From the NCBI GenBank assembly GCA_031392925.1, contig JANMVV010000378.1:6380-70379 (forward strand): DNA of 64,000 bases, read 5' to 3'. Positions 51,876-61,078 of this stretch are shown here, piece after piece. The notes under the pieces were generated by a model, which had not been told where the DNA came from, made no database searches, and was given only the letters and a program-made list of their open reading frames with translations. This DNA comes from JAGNNV01 sp031392925. Its GTDB lineage: Bacteria > Acidobacteriota > Vicinamibacteria > Fen-336 > JAGNNV01. Position 1 is the first letter of the stretch. Each line of letters begins with the position of its first letter. Made by a program: the position numbers and the translations under genes.

Positions 51876-53726
51876 ATGTGCGGAATCGCGGGTGTCGTCG
51901 AAGCGGAGGGCGCTCCTTCGCGTGAGCTTCTGGAGCGGATGGGGCAGGCCATCGCCCATCGCGGCCCCGATGACGGACGCGTGGAAGTCTTCGGACGCGC
52001 CGGCTTCTCGTTCCGGCGGCTCTCCATCATCGACGTCGCGGGCGGCGCTCAGCCCATCTCCAACGAGACCGGCCGGATCCACGTCATGGCGAACGGCGAG
52101 ATCTACAACTATCTCGATCTACGCCGCGAACTCGAGTTGCTGGGGCATCGCTTCAAGACCCACTCCGACGTGGAAACCATCGTCCATGGCTACGAGCAGT
52201 GGGGCGACGAAGTGCCGAAACACCTCCATGGCATGTTCGCCTTCGCCATCTGGGACGAAGATCGGCAGCGCCTGCTGCTCGGGCGCGATCGGCTGGGCAA
52301 GAAGCCCCTCGTCTACGCGGAATCACAGGGCAGGATCACGTTTGGCAGTGAATTCTCAGCGGTGCTCGCGGACCAGCGGGTTTCGCGCGACGTGGACCGG
52401 CTCGCGATCCACGACTACCTGACCTATCAGTACGTCCCCGCTCCGGCCTCAGGGTTCAAAGCGATACGGAAACTGCCCCCCGCGCATGTCCTGGTCTTCG
52501 AGGGCGGCTCCGCGAAGCTCTCTCGCTACTGGCAGCCGAGCTGCACGCCGCGGCTCGACCTCACCATGGAGGACGCGGTCGCGGAGACGGAGCGGCGCCT
52601 CAAGGAAGCGGTGCGCAAGCGCCTCATGAGCGAAGTTCCCCTGGGCGCCTTTCTCTCCGGCGGCGTCGATTCTTCGCTCATCGTGGCCCTGATGTCCGAG
52701 TTCACGAAGGTGAAGACCTTCTCCATCGGCTTCGAGGAGAGCGGCTTCAACGAACTCCCGCACGCCCGCGCGGTGGCGGAGCGATACGCGACCGACCATC
52801 ACGAGTTCGTGGTGAAGGCGAATGCCGCGGAGGTTCTGCCGAAACTCGTGCGGCATTACGGCGAGCCCTACGCGGATTCCTCCGCCCTGCCTTCCTACTA
52901 CCTCGCGAAACTCACGCGCGAGCACGTCACCGTGGCCTTGAATGGCGACGGGGGCGACGAGTTCTTCGCGGGCTACGACCGGTATCGGGCCCTTCAGTAT
53001 TTTAAGCTGGCGCGAATCCTGATGCCGCTGGCTCCGGTGGCGCGAGCGTTGTCTCAGTGGCGCGCCCTGCCTCTCCGCGCCCGGCGCGCCTTCGCCGGCG
53101 CCGGCCACGATCCCCGCGAGGCCTATGCGAGGATCATGTCCTACTTCTCGCCGGAGCAGAAGTGTTTCATCTATTCGGACGAGATGCGGAGTCAGGTCAA
53201 TGCAGTGGATTCGTTCCAGTGGACTTATGGGTTCATGAAAGAGTGCGGGGAGCCGATCGGCGTCCGCCTGCTTCAATACAGCGATGCCATGACGTACCTT
53301 CCCGGAGACATTCTCACCAAAGTCGATATCGCCACCATGGCCAACTCTCTCGAGGGACGCTCGCCGCTCCTCGACCACGAGCTTGTCGAGTGGGCGCTGC
53401 GACTGCCGGATGCGGTCGGCGCAAACCAGTCCCAAGGCAAACTCGTCCTCAAAGCCCTGGCTCGAAAGCACCTGCCCGCGTCGGTTATCGATAGACCCAA
53501 GATGGGTTTCGGGATTCCGATCAACCACTGGTTCGGGGGTGAACTCCAACCGATGGTCCGCGACATTCTTCTCTCTCAACGGGCTCGCGAACGGGGACTC
53601 TTCAACCCCGCGGCGGTGGAGCGGTTGATCTCGGATCATGTTTCGGGCCGCGAGGTCCACGGCTACCGACTCTGGGCCCTGCTGTGTCTGGAGCTGTGGT
53701 TTTGCGAGGTGGTGGATGGTCGGTAA
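51876..53726 (+). CDS. asnB: glutamine-hydrolysing asparagine synthase family protein
   Basis: 616 residues. The glutaminase domain begins with the N-terminal nucleophile Cys2 (MCGIAGVVE) and has RLSIIDV and MANGEIYNYLDLR. The synthetase domain carries the PP-loop SGGVDSSLIVALM (about 265) and the second motif ALNGDGGDEFFAGYDRYRAL. The family uses glutamine nitrogen to amidate aspartate or related carboxylates. At the head of a polysaccharide gene cluster it may instead amidate a sugar acid; members in such clusters are common. The next gene starts 11 bases inside its 3' end. Confidence 0.92.
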   Translation: MCGIAGVVEAEGAPSRELLERMGQAIAHRGPDDGRVEVFGRAGFSFRRLSIIDVAGGAQPISNETGRIHVMANGEIYNYLDLRRELELLGHRFKTHSDVETIVHGYEQWGDEVPKHLHGMFAFAIWDEDRQRLLLGRDRLGKKPLVYAESQGRITFGSEFSAVLADQRVSRDVDRLAIHDYLTYQYVPAPASGFKAIRKLPPAHVLVFEGGSAKLSRYWQPSCTPRLDLTMEDAVAETERRLKEAVRKRLMSEVPLGAFLSGGVDSSLIVALMSEFTKVKTFSIGFEESGFNELPHARAVAERYATDHHEFVVKANAAEVLPKLVRHYGEPYADSSALPSYYLAKLTREHVTVALNGDGGDEFFAGYDRYRALQYFKLARILMPLAPVARALSQWRALPLRARRAFAGAGHDPREAYARIMSYFSPEQKCFIYSDEMRSQVNAVDSFQWTYGFMKECGEPIGVRLLQYSDAMTYLPGDILTKVDIATMANSLEGRSPLLDHELVEWALRLPDAVGANQSQGKLVLKALARKHLPASVIDRPKMGFGIPINHWFGGELQPMVRDILLSQRARERGLFNPAAVERLISDHVSGREVHGYRLWALLCLELWFCEVVDGR

Positions 53727-54786
53727 GGGTCGAGGCCTCGGCCCCCTGTTCTTCGACATCAGCCATCCTGTCCAGGCGCTCATGCTGCGCCCGGTTATCG
53801 AAGCTCTTCGGAGCGAGGGTTTCGCGGCCCGCGTCTTCGCTCGGGACAAGGACGTCACCCTCGGCCTGCTCGAGGGATTCGGAATCAAGGCGTCGACCCT
53901 GGCCAAGCGTCGGCGCGGGCTCGTGGGCGCCGCCGTCGAACTGGTGACCCGGGAGGCGAGGCTGTTGCGCCTCGCTCTGGCCGAGCGGCCGGCGGCGATC
54001 ATCGGAACCAGCGTTCACGCCGCACGAGTCGGACGCCTCAGCGGAGCGTTATCGGTCGTGATCAATGACGACGATGCCGCGGCCGTGCCTCTGTTCGCGC
54101 GTCTCGCCTACCCGCTCGCGGACCTGATCGTGAAGCCCGCGTGCCTTGACTTCGAGAATCACCCAAGGCAGGTGACGTACCGGGGGAATCAGCAGCTCTT
54201 CTATCTGCACCCAGCGCGATTCCAGCCCGACCCGGCGATCCGGAGCGAGCTGGGGCTCGGCGCCACCGAGCCCTTCGGGGTCGTTCGCCTTTCCGCTCTC
54301 GACGCTCATCACGACACCGGTGTCCGCGGCATCGGGCGAAGCCTGCTCCAGACCATCGGAAACCAGCTCCCGGAAGACCTGGTGGTCTTTGCGTCGCTCG
54401 AAAAGGCTCAGGATCTGCCGGGGCGTTGGAGGTTGATGCGACTCCCTCCAGAGCGTCTGCACCATGCTCTCGCCGCGGCGGAGTTCTTCATCGGCGACGG
54501 TCAGACCATGACCGCCGAGGCGGCGGTGCTTGGCACTCCGGCGTTGAGGTTGAACGACTTTGTGGGCCGAATTTCCTACCTTAAAGAGCTGGAGAACTAC
54601 GGCCTCGCGTTTGGATTTCCTCCCGGCGACGAAGCGTTGCTCCTGGCCCGGCTTGCCGAAATCCTGAATGGACACCGCCCGAGGACTCAATTCATCGAGG
54701 CGAGAGCCCGTTTTCTCTCTGATATGGTTGACCCGCTCCCCTGGCTCGTTGACCTGGTGTTAAGCCGTCTCCGCCCTCATGCCTGA
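53716..54786 (+). CDS. DUF354-type glycosyltransferase-like protein
   Basis: 356 residues. The pattern fits the DUF354 branch of GT-B enzymes: FDISHPVQALMLRPVIEALR with a conserved histidine, FARDKDVTLGLLEGFGI, and a C-terminal FIGDGQTMTAEAAVLGTPAL nucleotide-sugar-site-like stretch. The family is found in glycan clusters, often beside WecB. The start ATG overlaps the asparagine-synthase stop by 11 bases, and its own stop overlaps the epimerase start by 8. Confidence 0.82.
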   Translation: MVGKGRGLGPLFFDISHPVQALMLRPVIEALRSEGFAARVFARDKDVTLGLLEGFGIKASTLAKRRRGLVGAAVELVTREARLLRLALAERPAAIIGTSVHAARVGRLSGALSVVINDDDAAAVPLFARLAYPLADLIVKPACLDFENHPRQVTYRGNQQLFYLHPARFQPDPAIRSELGLGATEPFGVVRLSALDAHHDTGVRGIGRSLLQTIGNQLPEDLVVFASLEKAQDLPGRWRLMRLPPERLHHALAAAEFFIGDGQTMTAEAAVLGTPALRLNDFVGRISYLKELENYGLAFGFPPGDEALLLARLAEILNGHRPRTQFIEARARFLSDMVDPLPWLVDLVLSRLRPHA

Positions 54787-55888
54787 AGTTCTGCTCGTCG
54801 TCGGCACGCGGCCCGAGGCCATCAAGCTCCTGCCCGTCTACCTCGCTCTGCGCGCACGGGGCGCGGATGTCGCGGTGATGACCACGGGGCAGCACAAGGA
54901 GATGGTCGAACCCCTGATGGAAGTCCTCGGATTTCCCCCGACGTTCTCACTCGCCATCGAAGACGGAGCGCCTTCGCTTGCCCAGCTTTCATCGCGCCTG
55001 CTCGCGGCCTTCGATGAACCTCTCCGGCGCCGGCGACCGGCCTGGATCGTTGTTCAGGGCGACACGACCTCGGTGGCGATGGGAGCGCTCGCGGGCTACT
55101 ACCACGACATACCCGTGGCCCACGTCGAGGCCGGCCTGCGCACGGGCCGCCCACGAGAGCCCTTCCCCGAGGAACTCAATCGACAGATCGTCGCGCGCAT
55201 CGCGACCCTGCATTTCGCGCCCACCGAAAGGGCGCGCGCCAATCTTCTTCGCGAGGGCATCCTGGACGCGAATATTCACATGGTCGGCAACACCATCGTG
55301 GACGCGCTCCGGGACATTCGCGCCAGAGTCCTGCCCGGCCTCGCGGACGATGCGAACATTTCCACCATACTCAGCTCGAAACGGCCCCTCATGCTGGTTA
55401 CCGCGCACCGGAGGGAAAACCAGGGCCGGGGCCTTGCCGACCTCGCGGCGACCCTCGTACGCCTCGCCAAGCAGTCGGGCGAAGGTCTTCAAATCGCTTT
55501 CCCGGTTCATCTGAATCCCGCGGCCGCGAAGCCGATCCGAGACCGCCTGAGCGGCATCCCCGGCATCCACCTCCTTCCCCCTCTGCTCTATCCCCAGTTC
55601 CTGAAACTCCTCACCCGCTCCACCCTCGTGTTGACCGACAGCGGGGGCGTCCAGGAGGAATGCGCGGTACTTGGGATACCTCTGCTGATCGCTCGAAACG
55701 TGACCGAACGCGCCGAGGCGGTGGAATGCGGCGTGGGCGAACTGGTCGGGGTGGATCCGGATTTGATATTCGAAGCGGCAACGCGCCTGCTCAAGGATGA
55801 GGGCTTGCGGGCGTCTCGATCCGTGGCGAGCGACGCGTTCGGAGATGGGCGGAGCGGCGAGCGAATCGCCGCCTGCCTCCTGCGGTGA
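54779..55888 (+). CDS. wecB: non-hydrolysing UDP-N-acetylglucosamine 2-epimerase
   Basis: 369 residues, the normal length. Motifs: VVGTRPEAIKLLPVYLALR, GDTTSVAMGALAGYY, VAHVEAGLRTG, PFPEELNRQI and LTDSGGVQEE. It interconverts UDP-GlcNAc and UDP-ManNAc, supplying ManNAc-type sugars for a surface glycan. It is translationally coupled to both neighbours. Confidence 0.94.
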   Translation: MPEVLLVVGTRPEAIKLLPVYLALRARGADVAVMTTGQHKEMVEPLMEVLGFPPTFSLAIEDGAPSLAQLSSRLLAAFDEPLRRRRPAWIVVQGDTTSVAMGALAGYYHDIPVAHVEAGLRTGRPREPFPEELNRQIVARIATLHFAPTERARANLLREGILDANIHMVGNTIVDALRDIRARVLPGLADDANISTILSSKRPLMLVTAHRRENQGRGLADLAATLVRLAKQSGEGLQIAFPVHLNPAAAKPIRDRLSGIPGIHLLPPLLYPQFLKLLTRSTLVLTDSGGVQEECAVLGIPLLIARNVTERAEAVECGVGELVGVDPDLIFEAATRLLKDEGLRASRSVASDAFGDGRSGERIAACLLR

Positions 55889-57099
55889 ACGCGAGGGCCG
55901 GCACCGTGGGATCGGAGGCAGGAGACCGGCCGCTCAGAATCGTCATGGTGGGGAATGGGTCCACGGTGCACGCCCTGGTGCGCGGAGGGGCCATCGCCTC
56001 GCTCGGACACCGCGTCCGCCTGGTGACCCTGGGGGAGGTCCTTCCCCATTCGGGAATCGAGGTCTGCACTCGTCCGCTCCCCCGCACGCCCTTCGAAGGC
56101 TTCCGCGCGTTTCTTTCCTTCGAACGCGATCTGCGCGAGTTCCAGCCGGATCTCCTGCACGTGCACTATGCCGGGGGCAGGCTGGGCAGCCTCGCCCTCG
56201 CTTCCGGCCTTCGGCCCCTCGTGGTGACCGTGATGGGAGGAGACGTCCAACCCGAGCAACACATGGGCCGGGCCAACGCCCTCGACCATCGAGCCACGAG
56301 GCGGCTGTTGTCTGAGGCGGATCTGCTGCTCGCCAAGTCGACGGCTCTGCGACAGGACATCGCTCGCTATGGCGACTACTCCGGCAAGACGGAAACAGTG
56401 CGGTGGGGCATCGAAACCTCGCGGTTCAAACGGAATCCCTCCAGGGCCGAGGCCCTGCGACGGAAGCTGGCCCTTTCGACCGGGCCCATCCTGCTGAGTC
56501 CACGCAGCCTGCGCCCGCTCTACAACATCCATCTGATCGTGGAGGCCATGGCGGGCATCCTGGCCTGTGCTCCCAATACGACGCTCCTTCTCAGCCGGCA
56601 TCGGGAGGATCCGGAATACGCCGCGGCTCTTCGGCGCCGGGTGTCCGAGCTCGGCATCGAGGCCCGCGTTCGCTTCGTCGGACCCATCGGCTATGACGAC
56701 ATGCCTGATTTTCTTTCCCTGGCCACTGTGGTCATCAGCGTTCCCTTCTCCGATGGTTTGCCTCAGACGCTGTTCGAGAGCCTGGCGAGCGAGACTCCGA
56801 TCGTCCTCGGTCGTCTCCCCGCCTACGAAGAGTTGGTCCGAGACGAGGTCGAGGTCCTCATGGCCGGTCTCGATGCTTCGTCCATCGCAGCAACCGTATC
56901 GCGCCTCCTGGTCGACCCGAGCCTGTGCTCCCGCCTCCGGACCGCCGGCTTGCAGCGGGTCCTCGCGCAGGCGTCCCTCCCCGATGAGGCCCGGCGGGTG
57001 GAAGCCCTCTATCGGCGTGTTCTTACCGGACCGCGCCGACCTTCGCCGCTCGGCCCCAGAATCCTGGACGCGGCAAGCCTCGCCTGGAGGCGCGGGTAG
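55885..57099 (+). CDS. glycosyltransferase family 4 (GT-B)
   Basis: 404 residues from a GTG overlapping the wecB stop. GT-B features: N-terminal IVMVGNGSTVHALVRGG, the acceptor-domain DLLHVHYAGG, and a C-terminal donor domain with LLSPRSLRPLYNIHLIVEAM and the E-x7-E-like SDGLPQTLFESLASETP. It probably transfers an NDP-activated sugar to the growing glycan; donor and acceptor are unknown. Confidence 0.88.
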   Translation: MNARAGTVGSEAGDRPLRIVMVGNGSTVHALVRGGAIASLGHRVRLVTLGEVLPHSGIEVCTRPLPRTPFEGFRAFLSFERDLREFQPDLLHVHYAGGRLGSLALASGLRPLVVTVMGGDVQPEQHMGRANALDHRATRRLLSEADLLLAKSTALRQDIARYGDYSGKTETVRWGIETSRFKRNPSRAEALRRKLALSTGPILLSPRSLRPLYNIHLIVEAMAGILACAPNTTLLLSRHREDPEYAAALRRRVSELGIEARVRFVGPIGYDDMPDFLSLATVVISVPFSDGLPQTLFESLASETPIVLGRLPAYEELVRDEVEVLMAGLDASSIAATVSRLLVDPSLCSRLRTAGLQRVLAQASLPDEARRVEALYRRVLTGPRRPSPLGPRILDAASLAWRRG

Positions 57100-57104
57100 A
57101 GTCC

Positions 57105-58829
57105 ATGATGAATCTGCTCGGATTCGGCATCAACGATCTCGATGTCTCGTTGTTCGCGGCCATGATGCGGCTCGCCTTCACCTCGATGGCGCTGCTCGGC
57201 GCAGGGCTGGTTGCGCGTCGTTCCGACGGCCGGCGGGTCGGCCGAGTTGTGCTCTGGGTCGGCGTCATCGGCCATGCGCTCGCCTGGCTCGCCACCATGT
57301 TCCCTCTTCCCAATGTCTACGGCGCCAATGGCAGCACGGATCGGGAGAATCATCTCGGCTGGGCCAATGTGGTGGCCCTCGGCTTTTCGCCGCTGCGTAC
57401 GTTCCAGGTGGATCACCTTCACTTCGAACCACTCTGGCCTTTGCTGACCGCTCTCGCCGCCGGCTTTAACGTCGACCGGGTAGCCGTCGTCTTTCAGTGG
57501 GCGCCTCTGTTCGTGGGGCTCGCCCTGCTCTTCGCCATTCGCTTCGCCTGGATCCGTGGCATGCCTTCCGGGGCGCAGTCAGACGCCGAGGCTTCGTTCG
57601 CGGCCCTGGGCGCTCTTCTTCTCCTGTCGACTCCCGGAGATTTCTCCGGCCCCTTTCGGAATCCCTGGGCACTCACGTTCCTTCTCAAGCCGAATCACGC
57701 CCTCGGTCTGGTGCTGGTCCCGATCGCGGCGCTCTCGATCTCGCGAGCCAGGACCTGGAAGACTCGCCTTTCCGCAGGCTTCGTGCTCCAGCTCGTCGGC
57801 TGGGCGTTCGTAATTCACATGGCCCTCTTCGTGGCCGGGCTCGTCGTCTTCCTCGTTCTCTCGTGGGCGACCAAGAGGGTCGATCGGGTCGCCGATGTGG
57901 TCGATGCGGGGACGGCCATAGGCGCAAACCTCCTGATCGTGAGTCCCTACCTGGTGATGCTGGTGGTTGCGTACCCTTTCCTTCACGGCAACGACGCGTA
58001 TCGACTTTCTCCCTTCTCTGAGCGACCTCTCGAAGCGCCGCTCCGGCTGGGGGTCCTTGTGCTGTTCAGCGCCTGGGGGGCGTGGCGGACCTATGGAGAG
58101 GGGACTCGCCTGGCCCGGATCCTCGCCGGTCAGTGGCTGACCGCACACATCGTCTGGCAGGCCTTCCCGATTCTGGGCCTGTTCGGCCAGGCTCGAGAGC
58201 AGGACGAGGTCTTCTACTGGTGCCGGTTCTGGACCGGGCTCTTTGCCGGGGTTGGAATGTTCAAGGCGGCTCATTCCATTTTGGCCCGGGTCCGCGGCGG
58301 CATCGATGGCCGCGAACGCCAGATCGGACTGGCCGCCGCCGTATCACTCGCCCTCCTGCTGCCCTCCCTTCTACCCGCCTGGTGGGATCCCCCGTTGATG
58401 GATCAGTACTTCGTAGCCGCGCGCAGGCCCCTTCCCGACTGGATCGCGGAGCCGACCCGCTTCATCAGGGACACGACACCGCGCGAGGCGGTCTTCGCCG
58501 GCGACCGAAAATACGCCCGATGGATTGCCGCATATGGCGCGCGGCGCGTCCTTCTCTCGAACTCACTCAACTACCCCAACGACGAGCCGCATCGGTCCGA
58601 GGTTGAGAGGGCCCTGTTGAGAGGCGGGGAGCCAGCGCTCCTGGCCGAAGGCCGCGATCGCTATGCGATTCAGTACGTCCTCGCCACCTCGAGCCCGATG
58701 GAGCAGGCGCCCGACGTCACGCTCGATCTGCTCAAGTCTCGCCATCATCTCGAGACGGTGTACGACCGCCGGTTCGCAGCCCGGCGGGTGATGATCTTCA
58801 AGATCCGTCAAGAAGCCGGCAATCGATGA
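57105..58829 (+). CDS. GT-C-like multi-pass membrane protein
   Basis: 574 residues with about ten or more hydrophobic segments over residues 1-430. A soluble C-terminal region of ~140 residues follows, containing TPREAVFAGDRKYARWIAAY and RRVLLSNSLN. That tail resembles the C-terminal parts of GT-C glycosyltransferases, where a DxVF-type segment follows the membrane core. I found no strict Asp-rich catalytic loop. It lies in the glycan cluster, so a polyprenyl-linked sugar transferase or polymerase role is inferred. Start ATGATG at 57105. Confidence 0.75.
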   Translation: MMNLLGFGINDLDVSLFAAMMRLAFTSMALLGAGLVARRSDGRRVGRVVLWVGVIGHALAWLATMFPLPNVYGANGSTDRENHLGWANVVALGFSPLRTFQVDHLHFEPLWPLLTALAAGFNVDRVAVVFQWAPLFVGLALLFAIRFAWIRGMPSGAQSDAEASFAALGALLLLSTPGDFSGPFRNPWALTFLLKPNHALGLVLVPIAALSISRARTWKTRLSAGFVLQLVGWAFVIHMALFVAGLVVFLVLSWATKRVDRVADVVDAGTAIGANLLIVSPYLVMLVVAYPFLHGNDAYRLSPFSERPLEAPLRLGVLVLFSAWGAWRTYGEGTRLARILAGQWLTAHIVWQAFPILGLFGQAREQDEVFYWCRFWTGLFAGVGMFKAAHSILARVRGGIDGRERQIGLAAAVSLALLLPSLLPAWWDPPLMDQYFVAARRPLPDWIAEPTRFIRDTTPREAVFAGDRKYARWIAAYGARRVLLSNSLNYPNDEPHRSEVERALLRGGEPALLAEGRDRYAIQYVLATSSPMEQAPDVTLDLLKSRHHLETVYDRRFAARRVMIFKIRQEAGNR

Positions 58830-60100
58830 TGGGAGGCTTTCAGTGGCCGCCAGACGTCGCGAGGATGCTGGCCGAACCTGCGGCGATCCCGGCGCTGCGC
58901 GTGGGTTTGTTCATGTTCGCCTTCATGGCCGCGCTGGCGTGGCTCAATCGGGCTCCTCGCCTTGCCCTCCTTCTCTTGTCTTTGGGCGGCGCCCTGGGTC
59001 TTTCATACTGGCTCGGCCAGATCGTGTCACCGCTGGGTCTCGAGGGCACAACGCTCGGGAGCCAATGGGCCCAGGCCGGAGTCAACGCCCGGGCCGAGCC
59101 TGGCCGAGGGGGTTTTGTGGTTGGAACTCGAGCCGAGTCATCTCTCCCGGCCGCTCTCTCGGCGAGCGGCCTCCCTTTGGAACTCGTACACGCGACGCCT
59201 CAGGTCTTCACCCTGCTATTCCTTGGCCTGGTGGTTCTTCTCCCCTGGTTGTTCGTCCGAACCCCGACCAACGCTGCTTTCGCGGCCGCCCTCGGTCTTG
59301 GAGGGGGACTGTGGCCGGGCATCGCCCCCTACAGTGCCGTCCTGTGTCGGCCTTCCCTTCTCATGATCACCGCGGCGGGGGTTGGAGTCGCAGCGGTTCT
59401 CGCGCGACGGCGAGAATTTCGGAGGGCCTTCAATCATTCCCGCACCGGCTGGTGCGGGGGGCTGCTTGCGGTTGCGGCCACGGACAGGGCCATGGATGGC
59501 GGCGCGGAAGCCAGCGCTCTTGGCGCCCTTGTCCTCGTGTGCATTTCAATGATCCTGGCTTCTCCCCTGCGCGCCGCCATCCGTCGGTGGTCATTTTCAG
59601 CGGAAGCGGCTCTCAGGATCGAGGCGCTTCTGCTTCTCGCCGCCTTCGCCGGAAGTGGCCTGTTCTGGTGGACTCCGACGGAGACTGTTCCCGGATTCGC
59701 GGAGTCGCGCAATGAGGGCGTCGCGCTTCGAAGGCTCCTGGACTGGGTCGCCGCGAACGTGCCTCGAAGTGGCGTGGTTCTCGCCTCGCGGTCCTACAGT
59801 ATTCCCATCGCGGCGGTAGCCGGACGACGCGTTCTGTTTCCACCCCTCGACCCCGACGCCCGCGGCCTTTCGGTCCCCGAGCCCGCCCGCCGCGCGCGGC
59901 TCCTGGAATCGACGCTCAAGGGCCGACCCATCGCACGACTCGCCGCGGCCTTTTCGGTCACCGACCTCCTTCTCGGGCCGGGAGAGCCGACGCCCGTGAT
60001 GACCGATGAAAACGGCGAGAACGACGCGGAACGTCTAAGCCTGGTCCTCGTCTATCAGGACTCCAAGGACTTCCGCGTCTTTCGTCTCGCAAAGAAATAG
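58826..60100 (+). CDS. second GT-C-like multi-pass membrane protein
   Basis: 424 residues with about nine hydrophobic segments followed by a soluble tail with LLDWVAANVPRSGVVLASRS and AAVAGRRVLFPP. The tail shows the same layout as its neighbour: a short helix, a VVLAS strand, then GRRVLFP. The two look like distant paralogues or two halves of one assembly function. It starts by overlapping the previous stop (ATGATGA). No catalytic assignment. Confidence 0.7.
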   Translation: MMGGFQWPPDVARMLAEPAAIPALRVGLFMFAFMAALAWLNRAPRLALLLLSLGGALGLSYWLGQIVSPLGLEGTTLGSQWAQAGVNARAEPGRGGFVVGTRAESSLPAALSASGLPLELVHATPQVFTLLFLGLVVLLPWLFVRTPTNAAFAAALGLGGGLWPGIAPYSAVLCRPSLLMITAAGVGVAAVLARRREFRRAFNHSRTGWCGGLLAVAATDRAMDGGAEASALGALVLVCISMILASPLRAAIRRWSFSAEAALRIEALLLLAAFAGSGLFWWTPTETVPGFAESRNEGVALRRLLDWVAANVPRSGVVLASRSYSIPIAAVAGRRVLFPPLDPDARGLSVPEPARRARLLESTLKGRPIARLAAAFSVTDLLLGPGEPTPVMTDENGENDAERLSLVLVYQDSKDFRVFRLAKK

Positions 60101-60121
60101 ACTCGTCCCAGGGCACTCACC

Positions 60122-61078
60122 TTGTTTCAGGAACATCGCGTCTCGGTCGTCATCCCCGCTCACAACGAAGAGCTCCTGATCGATCGCGTCATAAACGGCA
60201 TCCCGTCGTTCGTCGACCACATCATCGTGGTGGACGACGCCTCCGAGGACAAGACCGCCGACCGGCTGGCCGCGCTCAAGGCGCAGCATGGCGATAGGTT
60301 GATGGTGATCAGGCATCCACAGAACCAGGGGGTCGGAGGCGCCATCGTGACCGGGTATGAGGCGGCACTCAGAATCTCCCCGGAGAAGCACCTCGTGGCC
60401 GTGATGGCGGGCGACGCACAGATGGATCCCGAGGACCTCCCCAAACTTCTCGCCCCGTGCGCGCGTGGCCAGGTTGACTATGCCAAAGGCAATCGCCTGA
60501 TCACCGGCGAGGCTTGGAAACTCATCCCGCGCACCCGATACCTCGGAAACGCCGTGCTCTCTCTTCTCACCAAGATCGCCTCCGGATACTGGCATGTGGC
60601 GGACTCGCAGACCGGCTACACCGTGGTCACCGCCGAGGCCCTTGCCGTCCTTCAGCTGCGACGGCTCTATCCCCGATACGGTTTCCCGAACCACCTCCTC
60701 GTCGAGCTCAACAACTACGACTTCCGGGTGCGGGATGTCCCGATCAAGCCCGTCTACAACGTCGGCGAAGTCTCGGGAATCCGGCTGCACAAGGTCATCC
60801 CGACCATCTCCTGGTTGCTCTTCCGGTGTTACTTCTGGAGGATGAAGGAGAAGTACATCATCCGGGACTTCCATCCACTGGTGTTCTTCCTCTCCTTCGG
60901 CTTCATGCTCACCTTCGCCGGCGGAGTGTTCGGCCTGTATCTCGCCTACCTGCGCATGTTTTTCGGAACCGTCACGGCGGTCGCGGTGATCTTCGCCGCC
61001 TTCTGCATGATCGTTGGCATCCAGAGCATCCTCTTCGCCCTCTGGATGGACATGGAGAGAAACAAAGACCTCAAGTAG
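60122..61078 (+). CDS. glycosyltransferase family 2, dolichol-phosphate-mannose-synthase-like
   Basis: 318 residues from a TTG at 60122, needed to keep the N-terminal strand VSVVIPAHNEELLIDRVING. Family motifs: IIVVDDASEDKTADRL (nucleotide-binding DD), GAIVTGYEAAL and VMAGDAQMDPEDLPKLL (DxD). Two C-terminal hydrophobic segments (about 255-310) anchor it in the membrane. It transfers a sugar from an NDP-sugar to a polyprenyl phosphate or glycan. Ends 8 bases inside the convergent glycosyltransferase gene. Confidence 0.9.
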   Translation: MFQEHRVSVVIPAHNEELLIDRVINGIPSFVDHIIVVDDASEDKTADRLAALKAQHGDRLMVIRHPQNQGVGGAIVTGYEAALRISPEKHLVAVMAGDAQMDPEDLPKLLAPCARGQVDYAKGNRLITGEAWKLIPRTRYLGNAVLSLLTKIASGYWHVADSQTGYTVVTAEALAVLQLRRLYPRYGFPNHLLVELNNYDFRVRDVPIKPVYNVGEVSGIRLHKVIPTISWLLFRCYFWRMKEKYIIRDFHPLVFFLSFGFMLTFAGGVFGLYLAYLRMFFGTVTAVAVIFAAFCMIVGIQSILFALWMDMERNKDLK

